From positions 3,656-67,655 of the forward strand of contig CAKSDE010000015.1 in assembly GCA_934444735.1 (NCBI GenBank): a DNA stretch of 64,000 nt, in the 5' to 3' direction. The notes beneath the pieces are model-generated. The model was not told the origin of the DNA. It searched no databases and saw nothing but the letters and a program-made list of their open reading frames with translations. The position numbers were made by a program, and so were the translations under genes. The stretch comes from an uncultured Clostridia bacterium (GTDB lineage: Bacteria; Bacillota; Clostridia; UBA1381). This document shows positions 34,501 to 44,058 of the stretch, in pieces (position 1 is the first letter of the stretch; each line of letters begins with the position of its first letter).

Positions 34501-37383
34501 TTATCCGCCAAAAACTGAATAATCATAGGTTGCGAAATTATCCGCCGAATCCCACAAAATCGCCGTGACCTCTTTTGTATCCGCCAGTCCGTCCAGATCA
34601 TAGGTCACATCTCTTACTTCTCCCGGCTCAAGTATGCCCAAATCTATAACCTTTACTTTCTGCATGAGCGAGTTTGCCTTATACGCCACAACAGCCGCAA
34701 CAATCGGTTTTGCCTCACCTGTGTAGTTTTTAGCCATAAAGCCGCCCTTTATTGCACTCGCCGCCGAAAGTTCTCCGCCGTCGGCATTTTGAGCTGTCAG
34801 TGCGCCGCAGAAAACTCCGTCGGTTTCCTTTACCTCAAATTTTCTTGCAACAATATTATCCAAAAGTATCATCGTTGTTCCCGCCGCACGTATAACAACA
34901 TATCCTGTAGTGTATGCAGGCTCACCCTCAATGATATTGCTCATAATCTCCGTGCCGTTTCTGTATACTCTCATATCAGCGTTATTCTTAACCCATTTTA
35001 TATTATACATCGGAGGAGTCGGTCTTTGCGAATACTCAACGCCCTTATCCTTTATCAGCTTATCGGGGAATCTGTCTCCCTCTTTATAACGATAATATGT
35101 GTCGGTATTCTCATCATAATATGCGTCACCGAACTGCCATGCATCATAAGATCTGTTTGGATTTCCGATTGCAGTTGCCTTTTCATCTGCAACCACCTGC
35201 CCTGTGTAGCCTACTCTGTGCAGATAAAACTGGTAACCGTTTACAGTCCAATTCACTCTGTCACTGTTATAACCCCATGAATCGTACGGCACAGGAGCAT
35301 CATATTTTTTATCGTCATTATTAAAACTTGCCATATAAAATGACAGATCATACGTAAGAACATAGTCCTCGGCATTTACAATCTCCGGAGCTATTACGCT
35401 AACCGCTCCGCCCCATGATATTATACCGTGCTTTCCTTCGTCATACTCGATTATCTGCGGCTTTACATTTCCTTTAGATCCGAGCGACACTCCCGCCCCC
35501 GGCACTTCATTTTCAAAGTCCTCAGTGACAACTGTCCTTAATTGAAATTTCTTTAATATATTGCTCTTTAAGCTTGCTGTATCAGTCTGTAAGCCCTTGG
35601 CTACAAAAAGCTCGTATTCGGTATCCGGTTCAAAGTCCGCAATTTTTACCGTAAGTCTGTTTTTTGAAACCGAACAAGTCACGTTCTGCGCAATATCTTC
35701 TTTATATACTTTAATTCCTGAAAAATCCGCAACTCCTGTGAGATCCGCATCAAAGTCTATATATACAAAGTCATCTCCGCCGCCGATTTTTACTGTTTCA
35801 AGCGGTGTTTTCTCGAGTGTTTCTTCATATGAATAGTCATCTTTTAAGAAGATATTTTCATTTCCGAATCCTTTGGGAATCTCTATTTTATAACTATTCT
35901 CCAAAGCCATATTTTCCGGAACAACGGTAAGTTTACTGCCGGATACCGAAACGGTTCTTGAAATCTCCGTTCCGTTTTCATATACCTTTATCGAATCGAA
36001 ATCATTAATATAGGTAATATCTCTGTTAAAATCAACTGTAATACCTTTGAGCGTCATAACCGTTTCTGTAACCGTTATGTACTCGGGTTCTACCATTTTT
36101 TCAAACTCAAAGTTTTCGGCGGTATATAATGTTTTTGTCCCGAATCCGCTCGGCACGCTCACTTTATATGTCACCTGAGATCTGTAACCCTCTGGAACAA
36201 TGTTTAAAACCTTTTCATCGTCCGCGTCTGCCGAAATATCGGCATTAACCGGCTCGCCGTCTGCCGTTACCGTGATTTTTGAAAAATCTGTAATTCCGTA
36301 AAGGCTCTTGTCAAAGCTGAGCTTTAACTTTTCAAAATCGCCGTCCAGTCCCAGTGCTTTAATCTCGCCGACTTCAGGCTCTCTTACATCTTCGGTACAG
36401 TATGTAACTCTCAGATTATCAATTTTTGCAAGCGTTTTTGTATCGGCGCTCAAATGAATGTGTCCGTCGCTGTACGCGTCATCACTTAAAGTCAAAAAGC
36501 TTTCTCCGTCAATAAATGCCGTTATCTTATTTCCGTCGGCTCTTATCGCCGCTTTTCTTTTCGCCGATTCCGTGCTGTATGTAAAATCATCACCCAAAGT
36601 CACAGCTTCATTTGTAAGAACGCTGAAATCATACTTTGTTGATTCGGAAGAATAGCTCTTGTATTCTGCGGCGGTGAATTTTGCGCTGCCGTCAACTTTT
36701 CCGATATATCCTTTCGTATTCGCCCAGCGTACGGCATACGATTCGTTTGCGCTATCAGCGCTCTGCCCTCTTGTGCTCATATTCACCTGCACAACCCCCG
36801 CATTTGCTGCCATTTGCGAACCTTTGTTATTCAGATACTTCTTACCGTAACCCTCAACATCTGCCGAAACGGTAACGTTCCCCGAATTTATCTTATTTTC
36901 AAGCTCGGTAACCGAGAATACCGCATCGGTAAAGGCAAGAGAGCCGTTTTTATAAAAAGCCTCGCCTGACTCGCCGAGCTTAAGCGCATATTTGCCATAC
37001 CCGTTCGTCTCCGATATATCCGCCGCGATTTTCCCGTCCGCAAAGCCGTCAAAATCTTCAAAGAAGAGATTTTTTATCTTAAATTGTCTGGTTTCTCCCG
37101 CAATTTTCAATGTATATATCACATCGGTTTTTAATTCCTCATCGGGGATAATATTTACCGTATCTCCGTCCGTTCCGGCAAACGACGCGATGCTTTTGCC
37201 GTCACCCTCAAGCTCATACCCCGCAATATCCGCATCGGTAATACCTCCCGAAAAAGTCACTCTCACCCCGAAACTGTCCGCATACAAATCTTTCACACCG
37301 TTTGCCAAAGCCGCAGGCATAACCGCCGCCTGCATAACCAAGCTTGCCGCAATACAAACCGCTAATCTTTTCTTCATAACCAT
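34501..37383 (-). CDS. Large secreted Ig/LamG-like protein, paralogue of the downstream gene
   Basis: The ~960-residue product has a signal peptide (about 1-28) and N-terminal Ig-like (D-L-Y-A-D-S-F-G-V-R-V-T-F-S-G) and LamG-like modules, like the 1467-residue neighbour. Further Ig repeats follow, each with a p-x-G-F/L-G-x-x-x-I/L-F/Y turn. A LamG-like domain and the shared C-terminal domain (V-T-A-I-L-W-D-S-A-D-N) end the protein. It is the second gene of the operon, 27 bp after the solute-binding lipoprotein gene. Three in-frame starts are close together; the ATG at 37383 has the best spacing (6 nt) to AAAGGA. Confidence 0.68.
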   Translation of the reverse strand: MVMKKRLAVCIAASLVMQAAVMPAALANGVKDLYADSFGVRVTFSGGITDADIAGYELEGDGKSIASFAGTDGDTVNIIPDEELKTDVIYTLKIAGETRQFKIKNLFFEDFDGFADGKIAADISETNGYGKYALKLGESGEAFYKNGSLAFTDAVFSVTELENKINSGNVTVSADVEGYGKKYLNNKGSQMAANAGVVQVNMSTRGQSADSANESYAVRWANTKGYIGKVDGSAKFTAAEYKSYSSESTKYDFSVLTNEAVTLGDDFTYSTESAKRKAAIRADGNKITAFIDGESFLTLSDDAYSDGHIHLSADTKTLAKIDNLRVTYCTEDVREPEVGEIKALGLDGDFEKLKLSFDKSLYGITDFSKITVTADGEPVNADISADADDEKVLNIVPEGYRSQVTYKVSVPSGFGTKTLYTAENFEFEKMVEPEYITVTETVMTLKGITVDFNRDITYINDFDSIKVYENGTEISRTVSVSGSKLTVVPENMALENSYKIEIPKGFGNENIFLKDDYSYEETLEKTPLETVKIGGGDDFVYIDFDADLTGVADFSGIKVYKEDIAQNVTCSVSKNRLTVKIADFEPDTEYELFVAKGLQTDTASLKSNILKKFQLRTVVTEDFENEVPGAGVSLGSKGNVKPQIIEYDEGKHGIISWGGAVSVIAPEIVNAEDYVLTYDLSFYMASFNNDDKKYDAPVPYDSWGYNSDRVNWTVNGYQFYLHRVGYTGQVVADEKATAIGNPNRSYDAWQFGDAYYDENTDTYYRYKEGDRFPDKLIKDKGVEYSQRPTPPMYNIKWVKNNADMRVYRNGTEIMSNIIEGEPAYTTGYVVIRAAGTTMILLDNIVARKFEVKETDGVFCGALTAQNADGGELSAASAIKGGFMAKNYTGEAKPIVAAVVAYKANSLMQKVKVIDLGILEPGEVRDVTYDLDGLADTKEVTAILWDSADNFATYDYSVFGG

Positions 37384-37410
37384 AACCAATCCTTTCAGTC
37401 CCTTAAAATA

Positions 37411-38856
37411 TTACTGTTTCTTATTTAAAAAGTCATTGAGCTGACTCTGCATTTCCCGCTGTACCTCCGCATATCCTGCCTCTTCCAGCTTTTCTTTCAT
37501 TTCATTCCACTTAGCCTCATAATCGCCGCCGCTGTAACCTATACCGTAATACTCGGAGAATATCGCGCCTATCTTCGCAAGCTTATCCGCAACCGGGTTC
37601 GGGTTAAAGTAAAATCCGCTGATCGGTGATTTTCTCGCCTCCTTGTTCAGACGCTTTGTTTCTTCCCACACATCATCGCTTTCGCCCTTGATAATCAGAG
37701 CGTTAAATTGGTTTCCGAACTGCCACGATGTCCCTTTCAGGTTATAACCCGAATCATTTATATACTCTACTTTATTGTCGCTGTCTAAAATATAGTGTTT
37801 GTCTTTAATGCCGTAGCATATCAGATTATAAAATTCCTTATCTGTATTTAAAAGCGATATGAGTTTTATTGCTTTTTCTTTATTCTCGCTGTTTTTGTTA
37901 ATTGCCAGCATCGTATCGGTCGAATTTTTGTTGTTCATATACGGCTCGCCGACCTTGACCACTTTATATTCTTTCCCATAGGTTTGCCTTAGCTGCGATT
38001 CTACGTTCGGTTTCCATCTGAGATCCCAAACCGCATATTTGTTATTTTGCAAATCGCTCGTTTCCTCAACAACAATCGCTCTGTCAGCTCTTATGTACCC
38101 CTTCTGATACCATTCATAAAGTGTTTTTATTCCGTTGATATATTCCGGCACTTCATATATATTCAGAACCCTGCCATAATCATTATCTGTCCTGATATAG
38201 AGATAATCGTTCAATTTCTCGTATTTTGTATTCATCCACATATCCACCCGGTAATTACCGCAGAACGGATATATTCCTTTTTCGCCGTTCTTAATCTTTT
38301 CCAGAAACGGCTCAAACTCTTTCGGATCATCTATCTTATCTTTGTCAAATCCGTATTTTTCCGCCAAATCTCCTTGTATTGCATATGCGTACTGGTAAAA
38401 TGTGATCTGACTGTTCGGAACGGCATATATTTCACCGTTAATCGTGGAATCCTCCCACATATATTTTTCGATCGCGTCCCAAAGCTCGGGTGCACTGTTA
38501 TTAATCAGATCTGTAAGCGGAGAATACGCGCCCTTTTGAGTCATTAAGGTGTAACGTCCTCCGTAACCCGTCCATGAAATATCGTAGCTTTTGTCTTTTG
38601 TCGCCACACGCATAAGCATTTTTCCCGAATATGCGTTCATGTCCACAAACTGAATGTCAATATTTGCCCCTATTTCTTTTGATGTGATTTTGTTTGCTTC
38701 TTCAAGCACAGATTTTAAATCACTCTGCTGTTCTCCCGGAATTACCATTGTAACAGTCGGAAGACTGTCGTTTTTTAAAGTACACCCGAACAGCAGTGCG
38801 GCGGCGGTTATTCCTACTGCGCAAAAAGCCGTTATTATCTTGCATTTTCTGTTCAT
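37411..38856 (-). CDS. Extracellular sugar-binding lipoprotein (DUF3502/LplA-like)
   Basis: The 481-residue protein begins with a lipoprotein signal (A-A-L-L-F-G-C, lipid-modified Cys near 25) and has the two-lobe architecture of family 1 solute-binding proteins. The C-terminal ~70 residues (G-F-Y-F-N-P-N-P-V, then E-Y-Y-G-I-G-Y-S-G-G) match the DUF3502 region of LplA/YtcQ-type oligosaccharide receptors. No permease genes lie in the operon, so it either uses permeases elsewhere or serves as a sensor for the divergent YesM/YesN pair. The ATG at 38856 follows AAAGGAC; 15 upstream in-frame codons are not needed. Confidence 0.88.
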   Translation of the reverse strand: MNRKCKIITAFCAVGITAAALLFGCTLKNDSLPTVTMVIPGEQQSDLKSVLEEANKITSKEIGANIDIQFVDMNAYSGKMLMRVATKDKSYDISWTGYGGRYTLMTQKGAYSPLTDLINNSAPELWDAIEKYMWEDSTINGEIYAVPNSQITFYQYAYAIQGDLAEKYGFDKDKIDDPKEFEPFLEKIKNGEKGIYPFCGNYRVDMWMNTKYEKLNDYLYIRTDNDYGRVLNIYEVPEYINGIKTLYEWYQKGYIRADRAIVVEETSDLQNNKYAVWDLRWKPNVESQLRQTYGKEYKVVKVGEPYMNNKNSTDTMLAINKNSENKEKAIKLISLLNTDKEFYNLICYGIKDKHYILDSDNKVEYINDSGYNLKGTSWQFGNQFNALIIKGESDDVWEETKRLNKEARKSPISGFYFNPNPVADKLAKIGAIFSEYYGIGYSGGDYEAKWNEMKEKLEEAGYAEVQREMQSQLNDFLNKKQ

Positions 38857-38921
38857 ATTCCCGTCCTTTATCATGCAAAGCTTTATAAACAATTTATACA
38901 AATACCATTGTATTCATTTAA

Positions 38922-38950
38922 ATTATACAACAAAAAAATAACATTTTCAA
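38922..38950 (-). promoter_or_regulatory. Promoter of the seven-gene operon
   Basis: On the minus strand TTGAAA (38950-38945) and TATAAT (38927-38922) with a 17-bp spacer. It is divergent from the yesN-like promoter, with about 54 bp between the -35 elements, where the regulator may bind. Confidence 0.78.
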
Positions 38951-39003
38951 CAAAAAAACATTACACTATATTTATATTTTATTGCATAATATTTTTTTAC
39001 CAC

Positions 39004-39032
39004 TTTACAAAACACAAAAAATATCATATAAT
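39004..39032 (+). promoter_or_regulatory. Promoter of the yesN/yesM-like pair
   Basis: TTTACA (39004-39009) and TATAAT (39027-39032) with a 17-bp spacer. Confidence 0.75.
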
Positions 39033-39061
39033 TGTTATATACATTTTTCGGAGGAAAGGCT

Positions 39062-40273
39062 GTGAAAATTGATATGTACTCCATCATTCTGATCGATGAC
39101 GAACCGTTTACGCTTGAATTTCTGTCTGTACTTGTACCCTGGCAGGAATACGGCTTCACACTTTCGGGTAAATTTGAAGATCCGAAAGAAGCGCTTGATT
39201 TTATCAGAGAAAACTCTCCCGATCTTGTTATATCCGATATAAGAATGCCGGATATTTCGGGAATCGATATTGCGAAATTCTGCCATGAGTTTTCAAAAGA
39301 TACAAGGGTGGTTTTAATCAGTGCATACAGAGATTTTGAATACGCAAAGCAGGCAATAAAGTATTCCGTGCTGGACTATGTGGAAAAACCAATAAAGAAA
39401 AAGGATATTATAGAAATACTGAAAAAATACCGTCCTCCGATCGAAAAAGGCGATGACAACTTTCCCTCCGATGAGGAAATGTCAGCGAGCCAGTGGCTGT
39501 TTTCCGACCTCATGTGCGGCGTAATAACCGATAAAGCCGAGCTTATCCGCCGGCTTGAGGATATTAATATCAATCCTGATATCGCCAACCGCCCCTGCTG
39601 TCTTTTTACCGTACACTTAGATAATTTCGACAGCTATCTTAAAGATACCTGGAAACACAAAAAAGAACAGCTCTATCATGCGGTATGCTATATCATATCG
39701 GAAATACACGGCGGTTACACATTCTTCGTTGTCAGACATTCCTATAATAATATAGAAGTAATTGCCATATCAGATTCCGCAGAAAATAATAACGATGAGT
39801 TTACACTGCGGCTTGAGGATTTGAAAAATGAGCTTAAAACCATATTGGGGCTTGACTGCGAAATCATCTCTACCGCATTTTCGGACAACCTTTCGTATTA
39901 TATAACAAATGAACCCGATTCAAAAATAAACGCTTTTGCGCACAAAAACGAAACAATAAATAAGGTATACGAATTTATCGAGAAAAATTACAAAAGAACA
40001 ATATCTTTGGACGATATTTCAAGCTACGTAAATTTAAGCAAGGCGTATTTCTGCATTTTTTATAAAAAGCATACCGGCGAAACATTTTTCGATACTCTCA
40101 ACCGTTACAGAATCGCACAGGCTGAAAAAATTCTCATTGAGAATCCCAATGTAAAAACCTCAATGATGTATACGTCCGTCGGATTCTCAAACCAGGGGTA
40201 TTTTTATAAAATTTTTAAGCAGTACACCGGCAAAACACCTAACGAATATTTGAAAAATCCACCCACAAACTGA
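39062..40273 (+). CDS. YesN-type response regulator with AraC DNA-binding domain
   Basis: The 403-residue protein has a receiver domain (D12/D13, phosphoacceptor Asp59 in S-D-I-R-M-P, Lys near 108), a middle region (about 140-290) and a C-terminal AraC-type double helix-turn-helix (about 300-400; S-L-D-D-I-S-S-Y-V-N-L-S-K-A-Y-F, then G-F-S-N-Q-G-Y-F-Y-K-I-F-K). Such regulators activate adjacent glycan-use operons. The GTG at 39062 is chosen because GGAGG sits 7 nt upstream; no ATG has a good site. It is divergent from the operon starting at 38856 and 17 bp before its kinase. Confidence 0.92.
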   Translation: MKIDMYSIILIDDEPFTLEFLSVLVPWQEYGFTLSGKFEDPKEALDFIRENSPDLVISDIRMPDISGIDIAKFCHEFSKDTRVVLISAYRDFEYAKQAIKYSVLDYVEKPIKKKDIIEILKKYRPPIEKGDDNFPSDEEMSASQWLFSDLMCGVITDKAELIRRLEDININPDIANRPCCLFTVHLDNFDSYLKDTWKHKKEQLYHAVCYIISEIHGGYTFFVVRHSYNNIEVIAISDSAENNNDEFTLRLEDLKNELKTILGLDCEIISTAFSDNLSYYITNEPDSKINAFAHKNETINKVYEFIEKNYKRTISLDDISSYVNLSKAYFCIFYKKHTGETFFDTLNRYRIAQAEKILIENPNVKTSMMYTSVGFSNQGYFYKIFKQYTGKTPNEYLKNPPTN

Positions 40274-40289
40274 TGTAAGGAAAAAATAT

Positions 40290-42059
40290 ATGAATACAGA
40301 TTCCATCAAAACAATAATCAGCAAATATAAGTGGAACAGTATGTTCTACAAATATTTCACCAAATTTGCAATAATTATTCTTATACCGTTTATTATATTG
40401 AATACGATAGTCTATCTTCTTTTCAAAAGCAACAGCGATATGCTCTTAAAGCATAATATCGCAAATGATTATGCTTCGCTGCTCTCAACCATCGATAATT
40501 CATTTACCGTTGCGGACAGTATGTTTGAGCAGCTCGACAACCACCCGGCTTTTAATTATTTCGTATTCTCCAAAACTCTGGATTTTTCATCTCCGGAATG
40601 TGTGGAAACCCTGAAAAATCTCAGTTCTTACATGTCCAACCCTATTTTTGCCCAAAGCAATATCGAATCCGTTACGGTTTACAGCTACATAAATAACTAC
40701 ATATTTTCCACTCAGGGCGGCTGTATACCGCTTGAAGATTTTAACGACAAAAGCCTGGTTTACAATATAATGGACATCATTTCGGAATACCCCGATTTCA
40801 TGGCGATATACCCCGACAGCAACCGGAATTACATAAATATAGTGCGCTCTGTCTCCGGCACACTGATGCCCGTTTCAATCTTTATCGAAAAGCTTAACGT
40901 AAGCTCAATTATAAACGCACAGAACTCAAATATCTTTGATACAATATATATCACCTATGACGGCAACATAATCTACTGCAATAAAGACAATTATGACTCG
41001 GTTGATCTGATAAAAAAATACAGCAATGCCAAAACCTATGAAAAGGGTTTGACAAACTTCTCGGCTTTCGGCAAGCCCGTACTGAAATCGGAGCTGACGC
41101 GGTATTTCGGAATAAACCTGGTTGCCGCTTTTGATGTAAAAACATATAATCGGATGCCTAATGAAACAATACTGATACTTATATTGTGCATACTGCTTGC
41201 TATCGTCATTCCGGTTATAATATCTTTTTATCTGTCGTATCAGTACTACACCTCTATCTCGAAAATAATACTTCAGCTTCAAAAAGATGTTTCCTACGGT
41301 GACAGTGCCAACACCGACGAAATCAACTACATAATATCGAATATTTCGTATATGTCAACCAAGTTAAAAGACGTGGAAAATGATCTGACCGATAAGCTTG
41401 TCACCCTGAAAAAGGCGCAGCTGAGCATATTGCAGAACCAGATAAATCCGCATTTCGTTTTCAATACGCTCAATTCGATAAATCTGTATTTGCAGAGCTT
41501 TCTTGATGAGGACAGCCCCGCTGTCGTGATGGTTTCCTCGCTTTCCGACATGATGTCCAATCTTTTTACCATAAACGATTATACCACCACCCTCGGCCGA
41601 GAGGTCGAATACACGAAAAAATATATCACCATAGAGCTTATAAAACACCTTGACCGATTTGATGTTGAGTGGGATATCCCCCATGAGCTCTATTCCTGCC
41701 AAACGGTAAAAATGATTTTGCAGCCGATAATCGAAAATGCTTTGGACTACGGAATCTATCCGCTTTTAAAAATCCGGCGCGGTTTTCTTAAAATATCTGC
41801 TCACCCTGAAAAAAAGCATATCGTTATAACGGTGCATGATAACGGCAAAGGCTTTCCGCCCGAAAAAATCAATGAATTGAACGATAATTTTCAAAAATCG
41901 ATACTCCCCGCATCAAAGCATATCGGTCTTTTGAACATAAACTTGCGTATAAAAACGCTCTACGGCGAGGATTACGGACTTTTCGTTGCCTCACACCCGG
42001 GAGATACAAACGTATATGTTAAAATTCCTAAAATAGATGATATGAAATTTAATACATAA
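40290..42059 (+). CDS. YesM-type sensor histidine kinase
   Basis: The 589-residue kinase has a transmembrane helix (about 25-50), a large extracytoplasmic Cache-like sensor (about 55-290), a second helix (about 293-313), a linker and the His_kinase domain with His388 in Q-I-N-P-H-F-V-F-N-T-L-N. An HATPase domain follows (I-I-E-N-A-L-D-Y near 485, D-N-G-K-G-F). This family senses extracellular sugars directly or through a solute-binding protein. With the regulator upstream it forms the local control system for the secreted-protein operon. A terminator follows. Confidence 0.93.
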   Translation: MNTDSIKTIISKYKWNSMFYKYFTKFAIIILIPFIILNTIVYLLFKSNSDMLLKHNIANDYASLLSTIDNSFTVADSMFEQLDNHPAFNYFVFSKTLDFSSPECVETLKNLSSYMSNPIFAQSNIESVTVYSYINNYIFSTQGGCIPLEDFNDKSLVYNIMDIISEYPDFMAIYPDSNRNYINIVRSVSGTLMPVSIFIEKLNVSSIINAQNSNIFDTIYITYDGNIIYCNKDNYDSVDLIKKYSNAKTYEKGLTNFSAFGKPVLKSELTRYFGINLVAAFDVKTYNRMPNETILILILCILLAIVIPVIISFYLSYQYYTSISKIILQLQKDVSYGDSANTDEINYIISNISYMSTKLKDVENDLTDKLVTLKKAQLSILQNQINPHFVFNTLNSINLYLQSFLDEDSPAVVMVSSLSDMMSNLFTINDYTTTLGREVEYTKKYITIELIKHLDRFDVEWDIPHELYSCQTVKMILQPIIENALDYGIYPLLKIRRGFLKISAHPEKKHIVITVHDNGKGFPPEKINELNDNFQKSILPASKHIGLLNINLRIKTLYGEDYGLFVASHPGDTNVYVKIPKIDDMKFNT

Positions 42060-42064
42060 AGCGT

Positions 42065-42098
42065 AAATGCAGATTTCCCATTCGGAAATCTGCATTTT
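42065..42098 (+). terminator. Terminator of the yesN/yesM-like pair
   Basis: AAATGCAGATTTCC (42065-42078) pairs with GGAAATCTGCATTT (42084-42097). Confidence 0.85.
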
Positions 42099-42154
42099 AA
42101 AAGACTTCCGACAATTTATTTTTTGTAGAAAATAGTAAATTTTTTTGTTTTTAC

Positions 42155-42183
42155 TTGCATATCGCGCATTTTAATGATATAAT
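42155..42183 (+). promoter_or_regulatory. Promoter of the Fe-S scaffold/GGGtGRT pair
   Basis: TTGCAT (42155-42160) and TATAAT (42178-42183) with a 17-bp spacer; an AAAGGAG site lies before the first ATG. Confidence 0.82.
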
Positions 42184-42237
42184 AAAAATTGGGCTAAACG
42201 GCTTTTATATTATTGTAAAATTGAAAGGAGCAGGAAC

Positions 42238-42930
42238 ATGAAATATTCAAGCGAAGTAGAAGCAATGTGTCCTCTTGCTAAGGGCGCATATCACGGTCCG
42301 GCACCAATTCCTCAAGAAGGAAAATGGACTCAGGCTAAAGAAATCAAAGACATTTCAGGTCTTACACACGGTATAGGCTGGTGTGCACCTCAGCAGGGTA
42401 CATGTAAGCTTACATTGAACGTAAAAGAAGGGGTTATCCAAGAGGCATTGGTTGAAACCGTAGGTTGCTCGGGTATGACTCACTCTGCCGCTATGGCATC
42501 GGAAATCCTTATCGGAAAAACTATTCTCGAAGCATTAAATACCGACTTGGTCTGTGATGCCATAAACACTGCAATGAGAGAACTTTTCTTGCAGATAGTA
42601 TACGGCCGTACACAAACAGCTTTTTCAGAAGACGGTCTGCCGATCGGTGCAGGTCTTGAAGATTTAGGTAAAGGCTTGCGTTCACAGGTTGGTACAACCT
42701 ACGCAACACTCAAAAAAGGTCCGAGATACCTTGAGCTGGCAGAAGGCTACATAACAAAGCTTGCTATCGATGACGAAGATCAGATTATCGGTTATAAATT
42801 TGTTCATTTGGGCAAGATGATGGAAATGATCGCAAAAGGTATGGACGCAAACGAAGCTTTGGAAAAAGCAAGCGGACAATACGGTCGAGTTGATGACGCT
42901 AAAAAGCTTATCGACCCGAGACACGAATAA
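42238..42930 (+). CDS. Iron-sulfur scaffold-like protein paired with GGGtGRT protein
   Basis: The 230-residue cytosolic protein is related to NifU/IscU-type scaffolds. Cysteines at C11 and in G-W-C-A-P, G-T-C-K-L and V-G-C-S-G-M-T-H-S-A (positions about 11, 48, 55 and 79) could hold a cluster. It always travels, as far as I know, with the GGGtGRT protein that follows 22 bp later, but the pair's reaction is unknown. Strong promoter, good ribosome binding site and biased codon use suggest high expression. Confidence 0.82.
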   Translation: MKYSSEVEAMCPLAKGAYHGPAPIPQEGKWTQAKEIKDISGLTHGIGWCAPQQGTCKLTLNVKEGVIQEALVETVGCSGMTHSAAMASEILIGKTILEALNTDLVCDAINTAMRELFLQIVYGRTQTAFSEDGLPIGAGLEDLGKGLRSQVGTTYATLKKGPRYLELAEGYITKLAIDDEDQIIGYKFVHLGKMMEMIAKGMDANEALEKASGQYGRVDDAKKLIDPRHE

Positions 42931-42952
42931 TCTTAACAGGAGGTAATAAAAG

Positions 42953-43951
42953 ATGGCTTTATTTGAGAGTTATGAAAGAAGAATCGACCAAATCAATGCT
43001 GAACTTAAAAAGCACGGTATCGGTTCAATAGAAGAAGCAAAAAAGATTTGCGATGATAAGGGTATCGATGTATATAACCTTGTTAAGAGCATTCAGCCGA
43101 TATGTTTTGAAAATGCGTGCTGGGCATATATCGTAGGTGTTGCTATCGCAATCAAAGACGGCTGCACAAAAGCTGCAGACGCAGCAGAAAAAATCGGTTT
43201 GGGCTTGCAGTCATTCTGTATCCCCGGCTCTGTTGCAGACGACAGAAAAGTTGGTATAGGTCACGGTAACTTAGGCGCTATGCTTTTGAGAGATGAAACA
43301 AAGTGTTTCGCATTCTTGGCAGGTCATGAATCATTTGCAGCGGCAGAAGGTGCTATCGGTCTTGCAAGAAGTGCTAACAAAGCAAGAAAAGAAGACTTGA
43401 AGGTTATCTTGAACGGTCTCGGAAAAGACGCCGCTCAGATCATCTCAAGAATTAACGGTTTCACATATGTACAGACTCAATTTGATTACTACACAGGCGA
43501 AGTTAAAATCGTAAAAGAAATCGCATATTCAAAGGGTGAGCGTGCAAAGGTTCGCTGCTACGGCGCGGACGATGTTCGTGAAGGCGTTGCAATCATGCAC
43601 TTAGAGGGTGTTGACGTTTCTATCACAGGTAACTCAACCAACCCGACACGTTTCCAGCATCCTGTTGCAGGTACATACAAGAAAGAATGTATCGAACAAG
43701 GCAAGAAATACTTCTCTGTTGCATCGGGCGGCGGTACGGGACGTACTCTGCATCCTGATAACATGGCAGCAGGTCCTGCTTCATACGGTATGACAGACAC
43801 AATGGGACGTATGCACTCAGACGCACAGTTCGCAGGTTCTTCATCTGTTCCGGCTCACGTAGAAATGATGGGCTTGATCGGTGCAGGTAACAACCCGATG
43901 GTTGGTATGACCGTTGCTTGTGCTGTTGCTGTTGAAGAAGCCATGAAATAA
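42953..43951 (+). CDS. GGGtGRT protein
   Basis: The 332-residue protein carries the family's name-giving motif G-G-G-T-G-R-T near residue 260, followed by M-A-A-G-P-A-S-Y-G-M-T-D-T-M-G. A Gly- and Ala-rich second half and Cys residues in the first half (E-N-A-C-W-A, D-G-C-T-K-A) are also seen. It is soluble and has no signal peptide. The function is not established; the tight pairing with a scaffold-like protein suggests an Fe-S enzyme or maturation role. An AGGAGGT site lies upstream and a terminator downstream, so the two genes make a closed operon. Confidence 0.88.
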   Translation: MALFESYERRIDQINAELKKHGIGSIEEAKKICDDKGIDVYNLVKSIQPICFENACWAYIVGVAIAIKDGCTKAADAAEKIGLGLQSFCIPGSVADDRKVGIGHGNLGAMLLRDETKCFAFLAGHESFAAAEGAIGLARSANKARKEDLKVILNGLGKDAAQIISRINGFTYVQTQFDYYTGEVKIVKEIAYSKGERAKVRCYGADDVREGVAIMHLEGVDVSITGNSTNPTRFQHPVAGTYKKECIEQGKKYFSVASGGGTGRTLHPDNMAAGPASYGMTDTMGRMHSDAQFAGSSSVPAHVEMMGLIGAGNNPMVGMTVACAVAVEEAMK

Positions 43952-43968
43952 TATTTAGCTGATATACT

Positions 43969-44003
43969 AAAAGGACACATCACATGATGTGTCCTTTTTT
44001 GGT
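43969..44003 (+). terminator. Terminator of the GGGtGRT operon
   Basis: AAAAGGACACATC (43969-43981) pairs with GATGTGTCCTTTT (43986-43998), followed by T residues. Confidence 0.88.
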
Positions 44004-44058
44004 ATCTGAATAATAAAAGTTTAAGCCTGCAAATGTTGATATGTAATGCATTTTTATA

